From positions 1 through 55,908 of IMG/VR virus record IMGVR_UViG_3300034198_019998: 55,908 bases of DNA; one strand, written 5' to 3'. Of the stretch, positions 49,812 to 55,908 are shown piece after piece (positions within the stretch are counted from its first letter, which is position 1; the number at the start of each line of letters is the position of its first letter). A program made the position numbers and the translations under genes. The DNA comes from a virus. A model generated the notes under the pieces. It saw only the letters and a list, made by a program, of their open reading frames with translations. It was not told the origin of the DNA and did not search any database.

Positions 49812-52298
49812 ATGAGAAACGTTCACGTTGAAACTTTGGAGCAAGCATGTTCCTCTATACATTTGGTAGCTGGTTTAGGGTTCGAACCTGTTAAGGATAC
49901 GAACACGAAAAACTATACCACAAATTGTCCGGTATGTCACAACCGCTTATTTGTACTTCCCCACGGTTTTTTGTGTGAGAACATGAATTGTGATTTGAAG
50001 GCCGGGGGCGTGGTAGACGTTTTACGTTACCAGCAAAACCTGCCGGATTACCACGAGGCTGTAAGTCGCTTGCTGGAAATGTTTCCCGAACGCTTTCACA
50101 GTCACGCATATCTCAGAGAACCTAAGATTCAGCGAGCGGTAGCAGGGCATTTACAGAAACGTCGTAATATTTTAGAGTTCTTTCTGCGCATTGCGCGTCA
50201 CGTACCCGCCACTAAATATGATTGCGATTTGCGTAACCATCTGCGGGCAGGCTTGGGGGAAGATCTTTTCACAAAGAGCCCGTATTTAATTTTCCCGATT
50301 TGGGAATCTATGCAAGATGCTTGGGAGGAATTTCTTACGGAGCAAGGCGTAAGGAGGTTGCCCAACCTCAATCGCAACTCCCGGCCTTTCATAATTCCTT
50401 ACTTTACCAATCACCACACGTTAGGTGCGCTATTATACAAGTCTAGGTTTGAGGATGACTCGCCTCAAATTTTTGAAGTAGAGCCTTCTAAGTATCAGTT
50501 TTCAGGTCTACTACAAGCGGGACCGTATACAAATAAGTATCACTTAGTGCCCAGCTACGTTGGGTTGGCCAAGCAAAATTTGGAATTTTCCAACTCAGCA
50601 CCTACAAACGTGGCCCTAGGATTCCTGTACAAGAGCAGTGAAGTCTCGATAAATTGGATGCCCGCCCAGGCTACTTATATCGAAAACAAGAAACGTGGAC
50701 ATAATAAGTGGACAACGCTTCTCAATCTCGGCAGAGACATGGATCTCCGGCTGAGTAATGGTCCCGGGCTATCGGAAGACTTGCCGATAGTTCAACGCAT
50801 TGTCGACGTTGTTTATGACACGCTATTGAGCGCGGGATTTACCCAGGAAACCTTGCAACTTATTGATTTGCTTCAACTTTACGATTCTGCTTCAGAAGCG
50901 CTCAAGGTGAAACTGTCAGCAGCAGGACATCATGAACTAACGCGGGGAGTAGTTGCCCATCTAAAGCACAAAGTCTTGGATGTTGAGGGTGAAGACAAGC
51001 TTATCCAGACAGAGGACGGATACATGCACTCTCGCAAAGGAGTGGATACTAGCATCAGTAATTTCGTGGTCGAGTTCAAACGAAGCATCCGATTCTACGG
51101 AAGTCCTGACGTGTATTACGATGTGAATCTAGTGAACTCCCAGTACACCGTACCGATGCTGCTTCCGCATCAGTCGTTACACCAACCACGACAGTTGGAA
51201 AAGAGTTTGCAGCAGTTTCCTAAAAACCTCATCACGGATCATGAGCGGAAACAAATTCCTATTCCTGTAATGCACGAAACCAGTGGGCGCCGCGTAGGCA
51301 TGCTCATGCGGGCGTTCAAGAAAGTATGTGGTAAACTTCCAATCGCAGAAGGCATTACTAGTTTGGGTTGGACTCCCGATCGTAAGACTTTCTTCGGCCC
51401 CTCGTGGGTGGCAGATGAGGACGGTGTGCGCTACGCCCGGATGGTATTCCATCCAGGGAATCCTATCCTGAGTCATTATGACCCCGAGGAAGCCCCTGTG
51501 AGAAAAGTTCACACACAACTACCTTTAGACGGGCAGCACATGATCGCGCAGATCATAGCAGTTATTTTCAGAAACTTTCATAATATACCGGTGATGCCGG
51601 TGGCAGTTCTGAGAGAAGTGGCATCCGAAACATTGCTTAGAAATATGTTTGCCGCTATAGGACAAAAAACTCCAATTCATTTTAACGAATCGCAATGGCT
51701 GCGTGGCGTGGATCTTCAAGGATTTCCTTCCTACGGTACTGGGTGTGAATACCCCAAAATAAAAAACATCAAGCAGGGGGTATTCATGTTATCCGAGCGC
51801 GGATGGAGTGCAGTGGACACTTACTCGTCGGATGTTTACGACTTAATGGGACAGACTTTACGTGCAGTCTTACATGAATGTTTGGACTGGATGCTCACCG
51901 GGGAGAACGTGACATTCGAATACCATCGTAGCGTGGACCCGACTTGTATCCTGAGTAAAGAAGGGAAGCGGGTCATCGAGCGTGCGCTGGGCATAGAATG
52001 GAATATAAGAACTCCGACTTATAATGCCCTGGATGGGTTGCTGTCGCAGATCCCATTTAATAAAACCCACGAGTTCATGAAAGAAGATCTCAACAGGCAG
52101 GTCTTCGAACTTAAACTTTCAGATCTAGTAGAGGTTGACTCTACAGACTTACAAATGGAGCTGCGGCAATTCGTTGGGGGTGTAGTAGTAAGCGACTCTA
52201 GTGTGACGGCTAACATTGCGGACATGCGGCAACTCGTCGCTACCTACTACCAGGATGTCCCGCACGTCGAACAAGTTTTCGTACCCCCTACTACATAA
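49812..52298 (+). CDS. zinc-finger protein, primase-related N-terminus (828 aa)
   Basis: Residues 38-92 (CPVCHNRLFVLPHGFLCE at 39-56, C60, then KAGGVVDVLRYQ) resemble the CHC2-type zinc finger of DnaG primases, with cysteines at 39, 42, 55 and 60. The remaining about 730 residues lack a TOPRIM and a Walker A. A late GWTPDRKTFFGPSWVADEDG hints at a DUF927-like helicase region, weakly. It is a single plus-strand gene with its own promoter region. The protein may act with the TOPRIM primase, which lacks a finger (inference). Confidence 0.55.
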   Translation: MRNVHVETLEQACSSIHLVAGLGFEPVKDTNTKNYTTNCPVCHNRLFVLPHGFLCENMNCDLKAGGVVDVLRYQQNLPDYHEAVSRLLEMFPERFHSHAYLREPKIQRAVAGHLQKRRNILEFFLRIARHVPATKYDCDLRNHLRAGLGEDLFTKSPYLIFPIWESMQDAWEEFLTEQGVRRLPNLNRNSRPFIIPYFTNHHTLGALLYKSRFEDDSPQIFEVEPSKYQFSGLLQAGPYTNKYHLVPSYVGLAKQNLEFSNSAPTNVALGFLYKSSEVSINWMPAQATYIENKKRGHNKWTTLLNLGRDMDLRLSNGPGLSEDLPIVQRIVDVVYDTLLSAGFTQETLQLIDLLQLYDSASEALKVKLSAAGHHELTRGVVAHLKHKVLDVEGEDKLIQTEDGYMHSRKGVDTSISNFVVEFKRSIRFYGSPDVYYDVNLVNSQYTVPMLLPHQSLHQPRQLEKSLQQFPKNLITDHERKQIPIPVMHETSGRRVGMLMRAFKKVCGKLPIAEGITSLGWTPDRKTFFGPSWVADEDGVRYARMVFHPGNPILSHYDPEEAPVRKVHTQLPLDGQHMIAQIIAVIFRNFHNIPVMPVAVLREVASETLLRNMFAAIGQKTPIHFNESQWLRGVDLQGFPSYGTGCEYPKIKNIKQGVFMLSERGWSAVDTYSSDVYDLMGQTLRAVLHECLDWMLTGENVTFEYHRSVDPTCILSKEGKRVIERALGIEWNIRTPTYNALDGLLSQIPFNKTHEFMKEDLNRQVFELKLSDLVEVDSTDLQMELRQFVGGVVVSDSSVTANIADMRQLVATYYQDVPHVEQVFVPPTT

Positions 52299-52345
52299 AT
52301 AAAAAGAACTTTGTAGCGTAGCTACTTAGCCACGTACAAGAATTT

Positions 52346-52367
52346 ATAACACGTCCTGGTGTGTTAT
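52346..52367. terminator. weak hairpin between convergent genes
   Basis: Seven-base arms (ATAACAC and GTGTTAT) around an eight-base loop lie between the zinc-finger gene and the glycosyltransferase gene. No strong T-run follows. It is flanked by two copies of GTAGC-nnn-GCTAC (about 52315 and 52371). Likely a bidirectional terminator. Confidence 0.35.
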
Positions 52368-52379
52368 TGCGTAGCGGAG

Positions 52380-53300
52380 CTACAGTTCCTGAGAAGGACT
52401 TGGGGAACGCACAAACAACACGCCTGTGTTCGTAGCCGCGAGCGCAACTCGGTTCCACGCGCTCGCCTGTTCCGGGTAGCTCATCTCTGCAAGGAACTCG
52501 TAGGTCTCCCGGCAGTCGGGGACCATCAGTAACGACCGAACCGCAGCTTCTCTGGCTTTATCTCCCTGCCGCATTTGCCAGTAGCACCGCGCCAAGTAAA
52601 GGAGAGCGTCACCGCACTCAGCTCGGTAACCAATAGACTGGGCACGGTCCTCAAATAGTTCCGCCGCTTTAGCCCATTCTTTTCGGTAATACCATTCGCG
52701 GGCCAGGTAATACAGCGTTCTCCTGGTAGGGCCAGAAGGCGTTGCCCACTGCTCGTCGTAGTCGAGACTAAGGAGCCTCAGTGCCCGGTCAGGGTCGTTC
52801 GCGTGCGCGGAGGAGTATCCATAGATCAGGGTTGCCCCATTGGCGAGAACATGGGAGTCGTGATTTAGCGTCTCGTGAATCCTCCCGGTCCAGTAGATGT
52901 CCGGGCATCTGAGGTGTGCTCTTACCATTTCGTGGATGTTACTTGGGCTGTGCTTGGCAATGCACTTGAAACGAAAAGTCTGGGCCGTTGGGTTTTCCCG
53001 AATCGCTTTTCGGAGAGCCGCGATAGCTCCCGGAGCGAGTTCTTCGTCAGCGTCGATGACTATACACCAATCCCCAGTAGCGTTGGCGAGAGCGGCATTT
53101 CGAGCTTCAGCGAAGTGATCCCCCCATTCGTGGTAGGCCAAACGGATACGCTCATCGTTGAGACCGTTCACGAGAAGGAGTGTGTCATCCGTTGATCCTG
53201 TGTCGCACACGATGATCTCGTCTACGTCTTGGAGAGATCTCACACAATCAATAATGTGATCTGCCTCGTTCTTGCAGATAATGGTGGCAGAGATTTTCAT
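52380..53300 (-). CDS. family 2 glycosyltransferase with TPR-like tail (306 aa)
   Basis: Transfers a sugar from a nucleotide donor. MKISATIICKNEADHIIDCV, IIVCDTGSTDDT and WCIVIDADEEL (DXD-type site) place it in glycosyltransferase family 2. The second half (about 185-280) has TPR-like helices (LYYLAREWYYRKEWAKAAEL). It overlaps the acyltransferase gene by four bases. It could decorate the tail fibre or alter host surface sugars. Confidence 0.85.
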   Translation of the reverse strand: MKISATIICKNEADHIIDCVRSLQDVDEIIVCDTGSTDDTLLLVNGLNDERIRLAYHEWGDHFAEARNAALANATGDWCIVIDADEELAPGAIAALRKAIRENPTAQTFRFKCIAKHSPSNIHEMVRAHLRCPDIYWTGRIHETLNHDSHVLANGATLIYGYSSAHANDPDRALRLLSLDYDEQWATPSGPTRRTLYYLAREWYYRKEWAKAAELFEDRAQSIGYRAECGDALLYLARCYWQMRQGDKAREAAVRSLLMVPDCRETYEFLAEMSYPEQASAWNRVALAATNTGVLFVRSPSPSQEL

Positions 53301-53806
53301 GCTTTTGTAATTTCGACTTTCTCGGCCGCGACAGACGGTTCCGGTGAGCGTCCACCTTCGCTACGCTGACGGGCAGGGTCACTACGAATCAGCGTCCCAG
53401 GGGGAACATCACGTGTAACGATCGCCCCGGCCCCGATGCGGGCTCCAGCCCCTATGCGCACGCCTGGGAGAACCACCGCTCCGGCCCCAATCGAAACATC
53501 GTTTTCAATGATCGGGGGTTCCGCGTGGTAACCAACGTTTCCTGCAACTGGATACCGATCATCGGTAAACGTGACGTTCGGGCCGATGAACACCCGAGAG
53601 CCAATCGCACTGTTCGCGGGAAGAAAAGTGCCAGAACCGATACGAGAGTCTTGCCCAATAAAGGACCCTCGCCCCACTTCGACACGAGAGCCGATGACCG
53701 TGTTCCGTAAAACAGTCACGTCTGCAAGCACCACCGTGAAGTGCCACACCGTGGCGGCCTCAGAGATATAACAAGATGGATCAACAAACGCAGAAGGGGC
53801 TACCAT
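53297..53806 (-). CDS. left-handed beta-helix acyltransferase (169 aa)
   Basis: I chose ATG 53806 (MVAPSAFVDPSC) because AGGTGGGGGG lies just above it. The body is made of hexapeptide repeats typical of acetyltransferases (VIGSRVEVGRGSFIGQDSRI; VSIGAGAVVLPGVRIGAGAR). It is probably a sugar O- or N-acetyltransferase acting with the glycosyltransferase. The C-terminal tail is charged. Confidence 0.8.
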   Translation of the reverse strand: MVAPSAFVDPSCYISEAATVWHFTVVLADVTVLRNTVIGSRVEVGRGSFIGQDSRIGSGTFLPANSAIGSRVFIGPNVTFTDDRYPVAGNVGYHAEPPIIENDVSIGAGAVVLPGVRIGAGARIGAGAIVTRDVPPGTLIRSDPARQRSEGGRSPEPSVAAEKVEITKA

Positions 53807-53843
53807 GCCCCCCACCTTATTTTGTTGTAGAGCAAAAGTCAAA

Positions 53844-54278
53844 TCACTCGTAAGTCATTGCTTCGGTGAACCAGTCGTCTACGTCGTCTGCGTCGATGAG
53901 GAGTTGCTGCCGGATCGCCTCGACTTTCGGGGAAGTTCGACGCACGGTCGGTGCATATTCAAACCACTCGGCCATAATCTCTCGAGTAGTAGGGTCTTGG
54001 ATAGCCGCGATAGCTGCGAGGACAGAAGATTTTATACCTCGGCGGATTAGCATCTCACCGAACTGGGCGCGGGTAAGGATCAAGTTTGCCCGTTTATTTG
54101 CGAGGGTCGTCGCCGCTAAGTGTGCCGCGTGGGCGATCTCAGCCGCAGGTCGGGCAGCTTCAATCTCTTCCATTGGAGGGACAGGGCCACCATCCCCTGC
54201 GGTGATCAGATCACCATCAACGATCCAACCTCCGCGATTTGGAAAGGTAAAAAAGAGAATGTCGTGAACTGTGATCAT
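53844..54278 (-). CDS. tail-fibre-associated protein (144 aa)
   Basis: MITVHDILFFTFPNRGG; the middle AATTLANKRANLILTRAQFG and then AAIAAIQDPTTREIMAEWFE resemble phage proteins encoded beside tail fibres (tail-fibre assembly or base proteins). It lies 6 bases below the fibre gene. The exact function is unproven. Confidence 0.6.
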   Translation of the reverse strand: MITVHDILFFTFPNRGGWIVDGDLITAGDGGPVPPMEEIEAARPAAEIAHAAHLAATTLANKRANLILTRAQFGEMLIRRGIKSSVLAAIAAIQDPTTREIMAEWFEYAPTVRRTSPKVEAIRQQLLIDADDVDDWFTEAMTYE

Positions 54279-54284
54279 AGATTA

Positions 54285-55908
54285 TTAGATGCGATAAACG
54301 CGCATAAAAGCTCCACCAGAGATCGTAACACTCCCCCCAGAGGTATTTTCAGTCCCAACTTGGAATTGAATAGTTCCTCCCTCGTCCGGGCCAACTTCTA
54401 CAATGCAAACAACGCGGAATGGAAAGGCGCTTGTGTTGCCCGAAGCATCGACCACCGCAGTAGCAAACGATGTTGCTTGGCTTGTTATCCTTGCGCCAGT
54501 TGTCGAAACCCACGCTTCGAGAAAATACATCACAGAAACCGTATTGGCCGGACCTGTAAACGCGATACGCATTCCCTCGATACTTGCGTTTGTGCTTTTT
54601 ACTCCTACGATTTCAATTAAAACTTTTTCGTTTGGTGAAACATTTACCGCAAAAGGTGTGACATTTGCAAGAGTAGCTGTTGATGTTGTAAAGGTATTCG
54701 TCCGTATGTAGTTTTCAATGGCCCCGGAACCAAGCTGCCACTGAGCGCCTCCCGCCCCGTCGGATGTTAAGACGGCGTTAGCTACAGCAGCACCAGCTCC
54801 GAAGTCCGCTGCATCGATAGCCGAGAGGGCATTTTGCCCCGTGCCACCGTTCGCGACAGGGAGTGTCCCTGTAACGTGCGCGGAAGCTGCGGTCAGGTTG
54901 ACTTGGTTGCGCGTGATAACTTGGTTCGCAATAGTCAGGTATGCTGGAGTCCCCGCGAGGGTAACATCTCCAGAGTTCGTTCCAGAAAGACTCCCTGTAG
55001 CATTGTCAGCAATCGTGATACCGCCAGTCTGGATGAGCTTTCCGGTCGTTCCGTCGAACCGAGCGATAGCGTTGTCGGCTACGCTTGATGGTCCTAAAAC
55101 ATCCCCAGTGATATAATTCGGACGAACGAAGACAATACCAGCCGATGCGTGGGCGCGGATCACAGCCATCACCTCAACAATGGGATTAGGCGCGGAAGGC
55201 TTGACATTAGTCAGTTTTACCGCATTTGTCCCGGCGTAGATAATCGCGCCGTTATCCCAGTCTTGCGCACCATAGTTATCCCCGTTGGTTTGGATGTCTC
55301 TAACTTTTCCGAAAGCGACTACGGAACCTTGGTGACCGTTTGTGAACTCTTCTGCGGTGATGCCCATGAACAGAGTCGCTGGGCCAGTCCCGTCCCAAGG
55401 CTTGATGAGCAGTTTCCCACTACCTCCGTTCGTTCCGGCGAACATAACGGGCGCACCCTTTGCGATAGTATCCCCGGTGCTGTTCTGAGCGTGGTAGATC
55501 AGGTGCTGTCCGGTGTGCATCACGAACCCGTCTAGCTGGAGATCGAGAGTCTCTTCGCCCACGTTCCAGATCAGGTCACCTACGGTTGTAGCAAGACCAG
55601 CAGGGGTCGTATCGAACTGAATCTTTTCGACTGCTCCAAGAGTATCGCCTGTGTGGGTGTGCGCGGCAGCAGCGTAGTCGGTTCCTGCGGTTGCGGCAGA
55701 GACTACACTGCCGTTACCTTTGAGTAGGCCTGTAATGTTAGTGGTCGTGGATGTAGTAACCGTGTTAGGTCCGGTGGGTCCCGTTGCTCCTTGCGGACCA
55801 GTAGCTCCTTGCGGACCAGTAGCTCCTTGCTCTCCCGTTGCTCCTTGGGTTCCAGTTGCTCCTTGGGTTCCAGTTGCTCCTTGGGTTCCAGTTGCTCCCT
55901 GGGGTCCG
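54285..55908 (-). CDS. collagen-containing tail fibre, 5' end cut by window edge
   Basis: The frame stays open to base 55908, so the N-terminus is missing; a GTG at 55562 is internal. The visible 540 residues begin with GXY collagen repeats (GPQGATGTQGATGTQGATG), then TNITGLLKGNGSVVSAATAG and AAAAHTHTGD, phrases common in phage fibres. Later come VANGGTGQNALSAIDAADFG (fibre linker) and a beta-rich C-terminal domain. This protein recognises the host surface. No chaperone or endosialidase motif is seen. Confidence 0.82.
   Translation of the reverse strand, partial: GPQGATGTQGATGTQGATGTQGATGEQGATGPQGATGPQGATGPTGPNTVTTSTTTNITGLLKGNGSVVSAATAGTDYAAAAHTHTGDTLGAVEKIQFDTTPAGLATTVGDLIWNVGEETLDLQLDGFVMHTGQHLIYHAQNSTGDTIAKGAPVMFAGTNGGSGKLLIKPWDGTGPATLFMGITAEEFTNGHQGSVVAFGKVRDIQTNGDNYGAQDWDNGAIIYAGTNAVKLTNVKPSAPNPIVEVMAVIRAHASAGIVFVRPNYITGDVLGPSSVADNAIARFDGTTGKLIQTGGITIADNATGSLSGTNSGDVTLAGTPAYLTIANQVITRNQVNLTAASAHVTGTLPVANGGTGQNALSAIDAADFGAGAAVANAVLTSDGAGGAQWQLGSGAIENYIRTNTFTTSTATLANVTPFAVNVSPNEKVLIEIVGVKSTNASIEGMRIAFTGPANTVSVMYFLEAWVSTTGARITSQATSFATAVVDASGNTSAFPFRVVCIVEVGPDEGGTIQFQVGTENTSGGSVTISGGAFMRVYRI
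55783..55908. repeat. 18-base collagen-type tandem repeat
   Basis: Seven exact-length 18-base units (starts 55783, 55801, 55819, 55837, 55855, 55873, 55891) code for G-A-T-G-x-Q on the minus strand and run off the window. Such repeats expand and shrink easily. Confidence 0.85.

Noticed and set aside
1-55908. tRNA, rRNA, integrase or lysogeny genes
   Set aside because: I saw no cloverleaf, rRNA signature, integrase or classical repressor; the helix-turn-helix protein is too large and not beside an integrase.

Overview
The window looks like roughly 56 kb from the middle of a larger, lytic-type, tailed double-stranded DNA phage genome that infects a bacterium. It encodes a large terminase, a portal-like protein, a collagen-containing tail fibre and an almost complete phage replication and recombination set. 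I see no ribosomal RNA, tRNA, integrase or host metabolic genes. Genes are tightly packed, often with 4-base ATGA stop/start overlaps, and nearly all lie on the minus strand. The exceptions are terL (45976-47847) and an 828-residue zinc-finger protein (49812-52298). Both window ends cut through genes, so the genome continues on both sides. The few promoter candidates resemble host sigma70 sites. The host genus cannot be read from the sequence.

Layout from left to right. (1) 1-5165: small accessory genes, including six small proteins built from four-residue repeats (x-x-N/D-V/I), two paralogues sharing a CGTSAC.VGHLP motif, a DUF3307-like membrane protein and other membrane proteins. (2) 5170-8586: thymidylate kinase, several small zinc-ribbon proteins and a DUF1064-like nuclease. 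(3) 8553-17000: virion-type genes, including the portal-like protein, glycine-rich membrane proteins, a beta-rich structural protein and a helix-turn-helix regulator. (4) 17008-21290: a fragmented multisubunit RNA polymerase beta subunit. An N-terminal beta piece is fused to accessory domains including a GNAT-like acetyltransferase. It is followed by a kinase-fold protein and then by the beta segment carrying the NPL...RR...GPGG and E.PE...IG motifs. A terminator and a strong sigma70-like promoter precede this operon. (5) 21392-45839: RecQ-like helicase with an intein in its Walker B box, RecA-like recombinase, a putative ssDNA-binding protein, a family A DNA polymerase with a uracil-DNA-glycosylase-like N-terminus, a TOPRIM primase, DnaB-like helicase, SF2 helicase, SbcC/SbcD and RNase H. 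(6) 45976-52298: terL and the zinc-finger protein on the plus strand, with two minus-strand genes between them. (7) 52380-55908: a tail-fibre module with a glycosyltransferase, a left-handed beta-helix acyltransferase, a fibre-associated protein and the fibre itself.

Working together, DnaB, primase, PolA, RecA, SbcCD, SF2 helicase and RNase H would support recombination-dependent replication of the T4 type with a DnaB/PolA core. The RNA polymerase pieces sit in the same operon direction as the virion genes, which suggests a phage RNA polymerase that may be packaged. No beta-prime subunit (no NADFDGD motif) and no beta C-terminus are visible here, so they should lie outside the window if the enzyme is complete. 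The most unusual system is this split beta subunit with its built-in acetyltransferase and neighbouring kinase-fold protein, set among virion-region proteins that share a recurring K-x-A-A/S motif.
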